Positions 9,301 to 17,113 of a stretch of 64,000 nucleotides of DNA are shown in pieces. This DNA comes from an uncultured Corynebacterium sp. (GTDB lineage Bacteria > Actinomycetota > Actinomycetes > Mycobacteriales > Mycobacteriaceae): assembly GCF_946222305.1 (NCBI RefSeq), contig NZ_CAMIHZ010000009.1, forward strand, positions 6,458 to 70,457, given 5' to 3'. The notes beneath the pieces were generated by a model, which was not told where the DNA came from, did not search any database, and saw only the letters and a list, made by a program, of their open reading frames with translations. A program made the position numbers and the translations under genes. Within the stretch, counting starts at the first letter, position 1. Each line of letters starts with the position of its first letter.

Positions 9301-12300
9301 CAGCCCAATACCACCCGTAGCGTCACGAACGATTACAAGCCCACTGGTGATGGCCTGCTGATTACGCAGCAGGCCGGTTCCAACAAGGCATTTGTGCGTC
9401 GTGTTGCCTACAACGTTCAGTGCACTGCTTCCGACGGCAAGGCGCTCAATATGGGCCAGTACAGTCGCGTGCTACTGGGGGATGACCCTGCAACAGCGGA
9501 AAACGAACCCACCTCGGTTACGATTCCGCCCTCAGTAATCCCAGCGGGTAGCACGTGTGAAATTGCCGAGGAAGGTAAGGACCCCGGCACCCGTAGGAAA
9601 CTCAATGGCCAGCCGGGTGATTTCCCCATCGACCGCGACTCCACTGTGACCGTCGTGGATGACAACGGCGCGCAACAACCAACGACGTTTAACGACCTCG
9701 CACCGATTCGACAGAGTGTCAAGGTGGGCACGCAGTCCTCGGCAACGATCACCCATGATTACGATTTCGTCTACACCAACGTCACGGGCGCGAAGTCCGT
9801 GGTGTTCGATCCCGCCACACAGCAGTACATCTCGGATGCTCGAAAGGATGTCAAGAACAAGCGTCAATTCAACGTAACTATTTCCTGCCTCCTTCCGGAT
9901 AACCCCAGCACCCCGACAACCGACTCCGGCGTGGTTTCTGCCGCAACTGCCGGTACCCCACTGGACTTCGGTCGATTCCCGGTAGGCTCCGACTGCACGG
10001 CGACAGAAGGCGCAACCACCACTGCAGCTGGTATTTCCGTGAAGCAGGAAGTCTCCATCAACGGTGGCGCCAAGAACGAGAAATCAAATGCCTTCGACGT
10101 CGTTAGCGGCACGAACGCGGTGACGTTTACCAACACGTATTCACGTCGCCTATCGGATGTGAAGCTCAATAAGATCGCTCGTCTCCCGGCTGCAGTGGAG
10201 GAGCAGTACCAGGCGGCGGGGAAGACTCCGGACTTCTACACGCACAATTTCGAGATGGATTGTCGCGACCCCGAAACGGGAGACGGTGTTGATGGAGCAC
10301 TTCTGGGCACCTACCGCGGTACCATCACTGGTCCCGGAACCACCACTTTCAGTGGCGTTCCAGTGGGTGCGGACTGCCATTTGCGCGGTGACAAGTTCGG
10401 TGATTTGAACCTGCAATTGGAAGACAAGGATGGAACGTTGCTGAAGGCTACGCTCCGTCCGCGCCAGGTGAGCTGGATCGTCGATAAGAACGACGGTACC
10501 GCTTTCATTGATAAGGAGCTGGCCGATGGCGTCACCGAATCCCAATACTTCCCAACGCTGGACAACGGCGCTAACGGTGAAATCAACAACATCGTTGACC
10601 TCACCAACTACTACGAATACGTCACAACCAAGATCAAGATGTCCAAGCAGGTCGTCGGACGCCAAGATGACCTCAATCTGCTGAAATCGGACCAAGAATT
10701 CGACTTCACGATGCAGTGCAAGGGCGTGGGTTACCAGTATTCCGACCTTGCCTCCGACGGCAAGCGGATTGATAATGCCATCTTCCTCGATCGGGGCTTC
10801 AGCGACTCTGCCGATGCCGGCAATGGAGACGTGGCGCGTACCTACACTTCACCGGAGGTCTCGGTGCCCGTGGGTTCGTTCTGCACTTTTGAAGAGACTC
10901 CGCCCACTGGAACTCCGCAAGAGCTGAAGCTGACTACAGAGAAATCCAAGATTGCGAAGTACGCGGGTGCGAAGGAAGATTCCCCGGTGGAGTCTTGGGA
11001 TTTCGTCAATCGGTACGAACGACGCACCACACCCGTGCGCGTGAGCATCAACCAATCCGGTTACCTAGAAGGCATCGACCAAGGCGGATACAACGCACAA
11101 TTCACTTGTAAGGATCCGAAGGGAACCGCATTCTCGAAGACAGTCACGACTGCCGATACGCCCGTGGGGGCCAGCGTGGCTACGGCTGCCCCGGTTCCGG
11201 GTGGTTTCATCGTGGATCTCCCTGTTGGTTCTAATTGCACCATGGATCTCAGCAACAGCCCGGCTCTCGCCGCCCGGACGCAACTGGCGGTGACAGCCGG
11301 GGCTCGCACCCCTGCAACCCAGTTCAACACGTGGGTTCGGGGCAAGGACCCAGACGGAGCTCCGCGCACCGCGCTGGCCCAGATGGACCCGGCAAAGATC
11401 ACCGATGCTCAGAAGAACCGGCAGTTCACGTTCTCCATCCCTGCGGATCTCTCCTCCACGGAAAATGAAATGGTGATCGGAGCGGAAAACCATGGTTTCC
11501 GTGGCGTGGCAGACGTCACCTTCACCAAGACGTCCGCGGGTAACGCAGGCGATGGCGCAACCTTCACATTCCAGCAAACCTGTTCGCCTAGTGATGCAAT
11601 CTTCACGCTGAAGTCGGGTGAATCGCGGACATTCAAGTCCGTCCCAGTGGATTCCCCGTGCTACGTCCAGGAAACCGATGATGGTGTTAAGGATGCCAAC
11701 CCCATCCTTGACGTCACCCAGCATGGTGCACTCATCTCTGATGTGAAGATCGACCAGTTTCCGTCCCCTGCGCCTGAACAGGGTCAACCCTTGGAGGAAA
11801 ATCTGCGTCGCGTGAACTTTAGCGTGCTTTCCGTGACACAACCGGATGATCTCTCCACTAGCGGCGAGAAGTGGTCGCTGACGGCACAGAACAACTTCCC
11901 GGGTGTGCAGATCGAGAAGAAGATTGACGGTTCGCCACTGAGTTCCGTCACTGGGGCCTTGGCTGATACCGCGGTCCTAGCCGACGATGCTCAATCAATG
12001 CGGATGCATTACACCATCACCAATACGGGTGCGCAGCCGCTGAGTGACATCGCGTTGAAGGATCCTTCTCTGGCCGGACGCGAGATCACAAATTCCGCGG
12101 GCCGGACGATCACTGTTCCCAAATCCGGCGAGATTGACCCCGCGTTCTGCTCGATCTCTAATCTGCAATTGGCGAGCGGCAACACGCATGAGTGCACGTT
12201 CGACGTGAAGATTACGGAACCCACCGATCAGTTCTTCAGCTACAAGGGCGAAGTCACAGTCACCGCAAACGCTGGCACTGAAGCAGGCGCGGTGTCCGAC

Positions 12301-12579
12301 ACAGATACCTACGGCGCAATCCGCCTGCAGAAGGCGATCGGCTGGATGTTGCCGGACACGGGAGCACAGACGTTGCTCATCGTGATCCTGCTGGGCCTGC
12401 TCGCACTGGCATATGGCTTGTATCGTTACCTCCGTCGTCGCGACGAGGACGAAGACGAGGACTACACGGATGAGGGTCCTTTTGATTCCGACGCCGACGA
12501 ACCCCTCGATGATGACTCCAGTGCGCAGCTGGGGGAGGAAGAGAAGGATTCCCCTGAAGGCTACGATGGGCAACGATGA
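6313..12579 (+). CDS. Giant pilus tip adhesin with DUF5979-like repeats, LPDTG-anchored
   Basis: 2088 residues. The start at 6313 overlaps the basal pilin; an in-frame ATG at 6394 with its own gaaagg site is an alternative. The signal peptide is near residues 58-90. The N-terminal ~400 residues resemble the non-repetitive head of CshA-type fibrillar adhesins rather than a von Willebrand A domain (family assignment tentative). About ten repeats of ~110-140 residues follow, each with a first Cys in an F-x-x-x-C strand and a second in a G-(S/A/T)-x-C-x-x-x-E strand. In all I count 28 cysteines, every one assignable to a pair. The sorting signal LPDTG is at 2013-2017, then a helix, RRR and an acidic tail. 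Expected to cap the pilus and bind host ligands. Confidence 0.88.
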   Translation: MSKADSSRQAQGNHDKHSPEENSERHTMGFGQQAGSLANTTRVASRKMIARAGATLRRFPVVVMAFVLGMGLMSIPEVPFAPEPPKAEAQTGQNTPAASSLNNDMGDCNFRQGDGPSAPWAKQLCWIDMAKDDGSNFNWANGERVTRKIGRYTLSFTAKVTYGPANRLTAQDTTWANSAFNNTHSGVRTFTKYGDDTSKPMLFGNMGVLGFNFIRFNLENITLTDEKGANVPNFRVMMADAEATTESGVADEMISMENREGSVDRITRITPPGFSGACNTYWSAVTEPANWGSAGAYPRDLVCFSDKPASAPPGTFLASAANPKNLEFALGSSTSGSQAIALAISIGRVGGSVIPADTAYEQALTGQSTKFDITGATRQNTVENPIPLPQNGDYTTATRIPASGADAKTLDDYVFRSKATGADAAKVFNRYNPVWKCTIGDAAAVTIKEGAVPAGYQLNKNTSTNTSELVVQERNNDPTNCQVKWEPKFQASSLQLSKTVNGSAALFDEVQLRTFQLNYKCADINGFATAYPDAKLNGNKVLQKGQSATVPNLPLGTSCTINETFPDGAPPARPGKKLTLTWSEGTTSSDPLPTTTTKLDQPTVSVRANNQYDYRAGTVHFSKELAGEPVGDFAYPRRYDFELTCDGTTVKNRHITLDIGRQGNGTPSGALDITDVPVERDCWLKPLTGLSTEESTRIKFDGRDVTYNGQPINADAAGTYHFKLPDYQEGSTPSQGDLHIKAKYSYQLRDVKVFKELAGNAASSPDLKGKSFPVQYKCTWGGTNNPQKREGTLDIVTLETGPRARIKDIPVGAECLIWEQSTPDFPNVKLTGTTLTFADSADTVSTLTNEEAKTKPIVKVSTDTSENQNEVHVRNTFEPKLGQVNLNKLVNRNGLSVNLPSDYTFDFNCGPRSVTRSNGQVEFVPLTGTVRISEGGTSALQVDVTDPELRALVNDQNGNLGVPYGNECVFNEQAPNLGVKGVVWSTNADQATFTVNQPNTTRSVTNDYKPTGDGLLITQQAGSNKAFVRRVAYNVQCTASDGKALNMGQYSRVLLGDDPATAENEPTSVTIPPSVIPAGSTCEIAEEGKDPGTRRKLNGQPGDFPIDRDSTVTVVDDNGAQQPTTFNDLAPIRQSVKVGTQSSATITHDYDFVYTNVTGAKSVVFDPATQQYISDARKDVKNKRQFNVTISCLLPDNPSTPTTDSGVVSAATAGTPLDFGRFPVGSDCTATEGATTTAAGISVKQEVSINGGAKNEKSNAFDVVSGTNAVTFTNTYSRRLSDVKLNKIARLPAAVEEQYQAAGKTPDFYTHNFEMDCRDPETGDGVDGALLGTYRGTITGPGTTTFSGVPVGADCHLRGDKFGDLNLQLEDKDGTLLKATLRPRQVSWIVDKNDGTAFIDKELADGVTESQYFPTLDNGANGEINNIVDLTNYYEYVTTKIKMSKQVVGRQDDLNLLKSDQEFDFTMQCKGVGYQYSDLASDGKRIDNAIFLDRGFSDSADAGNGDVARTYTSPEVSVPVGSFCTFEETPPTGTPQELKLTTEKSKIAKYAGAKEDSPVESWDFVNRYERRTTPVRVSINQSGYLEGIDQGGYNAQFTCKDPKGTAFSKTVTTADTPVGASVATAAPVPGGFIVDLPVGSNCTMDLSNSPALAARTQLAVTAGARTPATQFNTWVRGKDPDGAPRTALAQMDPAKITDAQKNRQFTFSIPADLSSTENEMVIGAENHGFRGVADVTFTKTSAGNAGDGATFTFQQTCSPSDAIFTLKSGESRTFKSVPVDSPCYVQETDDGVKDANPILDVTQHGALISDVKIDQFPSPAPEQGQPLEENLRRVNFSVLSVTQPDDLSTSGEKWSLTAQNNFPGVQIEKKIDGSPLSSVTGALADTAVLADDAQSMRMHYTITNTGAQPLSDIALKDPSLAGREITNSAGRTITVPKSGEIDPAFCSISNLQLASGNTHECTFDVKITEPTDQFFSYKGEVTVTANAGTEAGAVSDTDTYGAIRLQKAIGWMLPDTGAQTLLIVILLGLLALAYGLYRYLRRRDEDEDEDYTDEGPFDSDADEPLDDDSSAQLGEEEKDSPEGYDGQR

Positions 12580-13592
12580 CGATTGACCCCTCGGAAGACC
12601 CCGCCCGGGCCGCGCACGCGCAGCCCGGGCGCGGGCAATTCACCCGGCCCGCAAATCAGCGACAAGCCCCCGGTAGCAAACGAAAGCAGCGCAAGGAGAG
12701 AAAGCGCCGCCGAGACCTCATCTGGATTCTGCTCGGAGTGCTGATCCTGTTGTACCCAATTGTCGCCACGCTGTATAACGACTGGCAGCTCAACAGCCAA
12801 GCGGAAAAGTATTCCCAGGATGTCGATGACATCCAACCCCCGCAGTTGACCCAGCAATACTTACAGCAAGCTCGTGCGTACAACGCCTTTTTGGCGAAAC
12901 AAGGCCACCACGCTCGCCCAGCGAAAGAGGGGGATGAGGGTTTCGACCGTTACATGAAAACCCTCAACCCGCCGGAAACCAAGGGCGTGATGGCACGTCT
13001 GCGCATCCCAGCTATCGATGTGGACCTACCGGTGTATCACACCACCAATTCCAGCGTCCTCTACAAAGGCGTGGGCCACATGTACGGCTCCGACCTACCT
13101 GTGGGCGGAGACGGAACGAACTCCCTGCTGTCGGCCCACACCGGGATGGTTAATGCGTCCATGTTCGATAACCTCCGCAAGCTCAAAGACGGCGATGAGG
13201 TCTTTGTCGAGGTCATGGGCGAAAAACTGAAGTATAAGGTGCATGGCAGCAAAGTTGTGAAACCTGATCAGTGGCAGCAGGTCACTTACGAAAAGGGCAA
13301 GGATAAGCTCACACTGGTCACGTGCACTCCTTACGGGATCAACACCGACCGGCTGCTCGTCAACGCCGAACGCGTTCCTCTGGACAACCCCAACGAACCA
13401 TCGGATGGTTGGCGGCCTGTGCTGTCGTGGTGGATGATTCTGGATCTCATCGTCATCGCCCTCGTTCTGCTTCTGGTGGCATGGCGGGAGTGGAGAGCGT
13501 GGCGTCGTAAAAAGAAAAGAGAAGAGCAAGCAGAGCAAGCAGCTGCGCAAAAGGAGACGAAGCCCACAGAGGTTTCTCATCCGACTTCATAG
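12576..13592 (+). CDS. Second class C sortase, without a recognisable lid motif
   Basis: 338 residues. ATGA overlap with the tip-adhesin stop indicates translational coupling. A basic N-terminus (~35-46) precedes a membrane helix (~48-66). The catalytic residues are His188 in SAHTG, Cys250 in TLVTC and Arg259 in NTDRLL, and a C-terminal helix follows. Unlike the first sortase, the segment between the N-terminal helix and the barrel (KQGHHARPAKEGDEGFDRY) has no DP-aromatic lid. Two sortases in one pilus operon suggests a division of labour, for example polymerisation versus tip or base joining. Confidence 0.92.
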   Translation: MTIDPSEDPARAAHAQPGRGQFTRPANQRQAPGSKRKQRKERKRRRDLIWILLGVLILLYPIVATLYNDWQLNSQAEKYSQDVDDIQPPQLTQQYLQQARAYNAFLAKQGHHARPAKEGDEGFDRYMKTLNPPETKGVMARLRIPAIDVDLPVYHTTNSSVLYKGVGHMYGSDLPVGGDGTNSLLSAHTGMVNASMFDNLRKLKDGDEVFVEVMGEKLKYKVHGSKVVKPDQWQQVTYEKGKDKLTLVTCTPYGINTDRLLVNAERVPLDNPNEPSDGWRPVLSWWMILDLIVIALVLLLVAWREWRAWRRKKKREEQAEQAAAQKETKPTEVSHPTS

Positions 13593-13707
13593 GGTAGGTG
13601 TCTGCCTGGGCGGTAAGCTTTACGTGAGATGTCCACTGAACTCTGTTCCTGTCCGGTGCAATCAACCGCGCGCCGGCAGCGAGGGACAGTAGATCGAAAG
13701 TTAGGCC

Positions 13708-14286
13708 ATGACTGAAAAATCCACGTTTGCCGGTGCTTCGAAGGGGTTCGGCATCCTCATGCTCATCTTGTCGACCATCGGACTGTGGTTCTCCGCGCTG
13801 ATCATGTACGACAAGCTCAAGCTCATGATGGACTCCAGCTTCACCCCAGCTTGCACGCTCAATGATGTGATCTCGTGTTCGGACGTGATGGCCTCGGGTC
13901 AGGCCAGCGCCTTCGGTTTCCCGAACCCATTCATCGGCATGATCGGGTTTCCAGTGGTCATGACCATCGCCGTGGTGCTGCTGATGGGGGCACGACTGCC
14001 ACGGTGGATGTGGTGGTGCATGGTTGTTGGTTTGGGGCTCGCCGTGCTTTTCGTGCACTGGCTGGCCTATCAGGCGATCTTCAATATCGTCGCTTTGTGC
14101 CCTTGGTGCATGGTCGTGTGGACGGTCACCTTGCCGCTGTTTGTCATGACACTCACGCATACGCTTCGCGAATCTCGACGCCACGCTGGTCAAACCGTGG
14201 CGGGAGGCATTGCAGTCCCGTTGATCATCACCCTCGCGTGGTATGCGGGCTTCGCCGCAGTCATGGCGATGCAATTCCTGATGTAA
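13708..14286 (+). CDS. VKOR-family quinone-linked disulfide oxidoreductase
   Basis: 192 residues, about five membrane helices. It carries the four family cysteines: Cys49 and Cys57 in the first extracytoplasmic loop (ACTLNDVISC) and the redox pair Cys131-Pro-Trp-Cys134. Bacterial VKORs re-oxidise DsbA-like proteins and pass electrons to menaquinone. The partner is most likely the DsbA-like protein at the other edge of the pilus locus. It starts 115 bases after the second sortase, in the same direction, so it may be co-transcribed or have its own promoter in that gap. Confidence 0.93.
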   Translation: MTEKSTFAGASKGFGILMLILSTIGLWFSALIMYDKLKLMMDSSFTPACTLNDVISCSDVMASGQASAFGFPNPFIGMIGFPVVMTIAVVLLMGARLPRWMWWCMVVGLGLAVLFVHWLAYQAIFNIVALCPWCMVVWTVTLPLFVMTLTHTLRESRRHAGQTVAGGIAVPLIITLAWYAGFAAVMAMQFLM

Positions 14287-14338
14287 CCGGTTAAGGCTGG
14301 TGGGGGGGCGACTGGGGGGGGAGAGATGACGATTCCCG

Positions 14339-15241
14339 TTAGTTCTCCCGCCACCAGGTGTCTTGGGGTGTGGCCGGGGTAGTCCGCTTGTGACGAGAGA
14401 CTCGCCAGAGATGCTCGATGCGTGCAGCAGCTTCCTCCGAAACCTCCTCGCCCTGCAGGTAGGCATCGATATCGGTGTAACGAACGCCGAGGGCTTCCTC
14501 GTCGGGCAAAGCGGGGCGATCCTCTTCCAAGTCGGCAGTTGGAACCTTTTCCCAGGTGGAATCGGGTGCGCCCATCTCCCGGAGAAGAGCTGCGCCCTGG
14601 TTTTTAGTCAGTCCCGCGAGAGGCATGACATCTGCGGCACCGTCACCGTGCTTGGTGTAGAAACCGGTTACTGCTTCTGCAGCGTGATCGGTGCCAATGA
14701 CCAGAAGCCCCCGCTGGCCTGCAATGGCATATTGCGCAATCATGCGTTGCCGGGCCTTGACGTTTCCCTTATTGAAGTCGGTGAGCTCGGAGACGTGCAT
14801 AGCCTCCGCTCCGGCCTCGGCCAGCGCATCGGTAGCCGGCTTAATGTTGACGACCACTGACTCACTGGGTTGGATGAAACGCAGGGCGACCTGCGCGTCC
14901 TCTTCATCGGCCTGCGTGCCATAGGGCAATCGGACAGCAACAAACGTGGCGGGGGTGGAAGTGGCTACGTCCTGATCAGGCTGACCTAAAGTCTCTGCTT
15001 CAGACCAGCCAGCCCGTTCCTCATTGAGCTGCTCTACTGCCATCTGAGCCAGCTTGCCCGCCAGTGTGGAATCCTGTCCACCGGAAATACCCAAGACAAA
15101 ACCTTTGGCGCCAGTCGTCTTCAGGTAGTCGACAAGGAACTGCACCCGGCTAGCGATTTCCTCAGCTGCCACGATCGACGGCTGCGAGTGGAGTTCCGCA
15201 ATAATCCGTTCTTGCAGGGGGTGGGAGTATGTTTTCGGCAT
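14339..15241 (-). CDS. nadE: NH3-dependent NAD+ synthetase
   Basis: About 300 residues from the start chosen at 15241. That ATG has AGAAAGG seven bases upstream, whereas the in-frame ATG eight codons earlier (15265) has no ribosome site. The PP-loop SGGQDS is at 53-58, and the later VIGTDHAAEAVTGFYTKHGDG segment is typical. It amidates nicotinate adenine dinucleotide with ammonia in the last step of NAD synthesis. No glutaminase domain is present. A nicotinate phosphoribosyltransferase from the same pathway lies at 37.4-38.8 kb. The 3' end faces VKOR. Confidence 0.95.
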   Translation of the reverse strand: MPKTYSHPLQERIIAELHSQPSIVAAEEIASRVQFLVDYLKTTGAKGFVLGISGGQDSTLAGKLAQMAVEQLNEERAGWSEAETLGQPDQDVATSTPATFVAVRLPYGTQADEEDAQVALRFIQPSESVVVNIKPATDALAEAGAEAMHVSELTDFNKGNVKARQRMIAQYAIAGQRGLLVIGTDHAAEAVTGFYTKHGDGAADVMPLAGLTKNQGAALLREMGAPDSTWEKVPTADLEEDRPALPDEEALGVRYTDIDAYLQGEEVSEEAAARIEHLWRVSRHKRTTPATPQDTWWREN

Positions 15242-15476
15242 TGGCAGGCCTTTCTGCGGGTACATGGCAGCGCAAAGGCGCTGGTTTTGGATTATCTCAG
15301 GCTATCGCGTAATATCATCGCTTGTGTTTGTGCTGAACACCTTAGCGCACACCGGAGGTGCCACCGCAGTGGTGCTATCCATCGCGGTTCCCTAAAGCTC
15401 TCAGGCTTCTAGCCCTTGAGCTTTGTGGAGGAACAGGTGTTGAGCTTTTAGATGTCGATGAAGAAAGGAGCGCCCG

Positions 15477-15599
15477 ATGAAGGTCCGTAAGTCCCTTCGG
15501 TCGCTGAAGAACAAGCCGGGCGCCCAGGTCGTTCGTCGCCACGGTAAGGTCTACGTGATTAACAAGAAAGATCCTCGTTTTAAGGCTCGTCAGGGCTAA
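15477..15599 (+). CDS. rpmJ: 50S ribosomal protein L36, type B (zinc-ligand-free)
   Basis: A 40-residue protein beginning MKVRKSLRSLKNKPGAQVVR and ending KKDPRFKARQG. It is the alternative (YkgO-like) form: none of the Cys/His zinc ligands of classical L36 are present. AAGAAAGGAG lies a few bases before the ATG. It is monocistronic and followed by a good terminator. In many bacteria such paralogues are used under zinc limitation, but in corynebacteria this type can be the only L36, and the window does not show whether another exists. Confidence 0.95.
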   Translation: MKVRKSLRSLKNKPGAQVVRRHGKVYVINKKDPRFKARQG

Positions 15600-15632
15600 C
15601 TAGATCCTCATGGCTCCATTTTTGGGGCCTGT

Positions 15633-15676
15633 AATCCCGCTGTCACCGCTTATGGTGTGGCGGGATTTTTCTTTTC
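15633..15676 (+). terminator. Rho-independent terminator of rpmJ
   Basis: AATCCCGC and GCGGGATT flank an inner CACC/GGTG stem, followed by TTTTTCTTTTC, 35 bases after the rpmJ stop. Confidence 0.88.
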
Positions 15677-15899
15677 TCTGACGCCAATGGGCTCCGATAA
15701 AGAGTGGTCCTTAAAGCGGTCTGATTAGGAAAGGGTGTCTTGAGGCTGTCGGGGTTGGCGGAAGTGCTTGGAATCTAGCGGGGTGGGGGGTGCCGATAAT
15801 CCGTTGGGTTCAGGTGGGGGTGAATTACAAGAATGTTTTTCGGGGGCTCAACATGTAGTGGCAGACGTAAAACCCCACCTGCGAATTCCCTCAATGTAA

Positions 15900-15916
15900 C
15901 TACTATATGTTGTATT
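15900..15916 (+). promoter_or_regulatory. NrdR box 1
   Basis: The core CTATATGTTGT (15903-15913) fits the NrdR consensus CwAtATaTwGT with one substitution. Its partner box starts 32 bases later, three helical turns away, the spacing usual for paired NrdR sites. Confidence 0.75.
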
Positions 15917-15931
15917 CAAGCTTTGTAATTA

Positions 15932-15948
15932 CCCCAAAATATAGTGGT
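15932..15948 (+). promoter_or_regulatory. NrdR box 2
   Basis: The core CAAAATATAGT (15935-15945) matches the NrdR consensus in 10 of 11 positions. Together with box 1 it predicts repression of nrdHIE by the ATP/dATP-sensing repressor NrdR. Confidence 0.75.
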
Positions 15949-16152
15949 GATTGAGTTGTGTGGAGGTAATGGGGCGTGTAGTCTCGGACGAGCCAGCGCA
16001 GCCGCGGATGACGGGTTCGAATGCCCCATGAGGGGAAGTATTTCGGCCCCGTGGATTAAATCCAAGCCATCCACGTTGAAGTTGTCATCGCCCGAGATTT
16101 AACGCCAAGGTACGAACTACACCGCCATGCCGAACCAGGAGAATCACACGCC

Positions 16153-16383
16153 ATGATCACCGTCTACACCAAGCCAGCATGTGTCCAGTGCAAGGCCACC
16201 ACTCGCGCCCTCGATAAGGCCGGTCTGGAGTATGACCTCATCGACATCAGCCTGGACGATGAGGCTCGCGATTACGTCATGGCTCTGGGGCACCTGCAGG
16301 CGCCAGTAGTCGTATCTGGTGACGCTCACTGGTCCGGTTTCCGTCCGGATCGCATCCGTACCCTGGCTGCAGAGGCTGCCTAA
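16153..16383 (+). CDS. nrdH: NrdH glutaredoxin-like electron donor
   Basis: 76 residues with the redox motif Cys10-Val-Gln-Cys13 and the C-terminal WSGFRPDRI segment characteristic of NrdH-redoxins. It reduces the class Ib ribonucleotide reductase NrdE and is itself reduced by thioredoxin reductase. First gene of the nrdHIE group, behind the NrdR operators. Confidence 0.96.
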   Translation: MITVYTKPACVQCKATTRALDKAGLEYDLIDISLDDEARDYVMALGHLQAPVVVSGDAHWSGFRPDRIRTLAAEAA

Positions 16384-16424
16384 AACTTCTCTTCCCAAGG
16401 AGAACCCCTTGGGGATAACCACAG

Positions 16425-16452
16425 CGCCCCCAGCCTGCCCAGGCTGGGGGCG
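16425..16452 (+). other. Perfect 13-bp inverted repeat between nrdH and nrdI
   Basis: CGCCCCCAGCCTG and CAGGCTGGGGGCG are separated by two bases, with no T-tract after it. A smaller CCAAGG/CCTTGG hairpin precedes it (16394-16412). It is more likely an mRNA stability/processing hairpin or partial attenuator than a full terminator, because nrdI follows 25 bases later. Confidence 0.75.
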
Positions 16453-16476
16453 TGACTAGTAGCGGAAGATGATCCA

Positions 16477-16920
16477 TTGCTTATCACGTACTTTTCGTCC
16501 ACGACGGAAAATACTCACCGCTTCGTGCAGAAGCTCGGACTTCCAGCCAAGCGGATCCCACTGCGCCGTGGCGATGCCCCATTGATTGTCACCGAGCCTC
16601 ATGTCCTCATCGTTCCCACGTATGGGGGAGGAGCTGGAATGACCAAGGACTTGAACCGGCCCGTACCCAAACAGGTTATTCGGTTCCTAAACAATGAAAA
16701 CAACCGAAACCTCTTGCGGGGAGTCATCGCAGCGGGAAACCTCAACTTCGGAGTGGACTTCTGCAAGGCGGGTGAAGTGGTCTCCGCCAAGTGCCAGGTG
16801 CCTTACCTTTACCGGTTCGAGCTCATGGGCACAGACCACGATGTGCAGCGGGTTAGGGAAGGGCTCGACGAGTTCGAGGCATCCCTGCGCGAGGAGGGTC
16901 GCTGGCAACACATCGCCTAG
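16477..16920 (+). CDS. nrdI: NrdI flavodoxin-like activator of class Ib RNR
   Basis: 147 residues. The FMN phosphate loop FSSTTENTHRF is at the N-terminus, followed by VPTYGGG and the AGNLNFG segment. NrdI supplies the oxidant that builds the Mn(III)2-tyrosyl radical cofactor in NrdF. TTG start with GGAAG nine bases upstream; the nearby ATG at 16469 is out of frame. It sits between nrdH and nrdE as in other actinobacteria. Confidence 0.95.
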   Translation: MLITYFSSTTENTHRFVQKLGLPAKRIPLRRGDAPLIVTEPHVLIVPTYGGGAGMTKDLNRPVPKQVIRFLNNENNRNLLRGVIAAGNLNFGVDFCKAGEVVSAKCQVPYLYRFELMGTDHDVQRVREGLDEFEASLREEGRWQHIA

Positions 16921-16937
16921 GGATTACCGAAAACGAG

Positions 16938-17012
16938 GGCGCCAGCGGGGCGTCGAAATAAAAAGAACACAGGCCACACAGCGAAAGTGGGCCAAATCTC
17001 GGTGAGTGAAAC
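16938..17012 (+). repeat. Non-coding block upstream of nrdE, homologous to one upstream of nrdF
   Basis: It begins GCCAGCGGGGCGTCGAAAT, then AAAAAG, a CACAG-containing spacer, GGCC-AAATCT and GGTGAGTGAA. The same order of segments appears at 20227-20305 before nrdF with about 70% identity by eye. The first ~25 bases also belong to the dispersed GACGCC element. Confidence 0.6.
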
Positions 17013-17113
17013 GGATGTCCGGAAACTTGCCTAAACTAGCCAGAAGAAAATAGCTCGTTCGACTACCGGCGCCAGCCGGGGAGCAACGAAGCGCACACAG
17101 AGGAGAGGTATTC

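Larger units (their letters stand above)
15677..16152 (+). other. Leader/regulatory region of nrdHIE
   Basis: No gene is visible. Besides the NrdR boxes it holds G-rich sequence (15770-15830) and, after ~15960, a stretch with several short inverted repeats (for example GGGGC...GCCCC around 15971-16026) that could fold in the transcript. AGGAGA lies about 10 bases before nrdH. Confidence 0.5.

Noticed and set aside
14300..14325. G-runs between VKOR and nadE as a possible regulatory quadruplex
   Set aside because: The two runs are too few and uneven for a confident quadruplex call.
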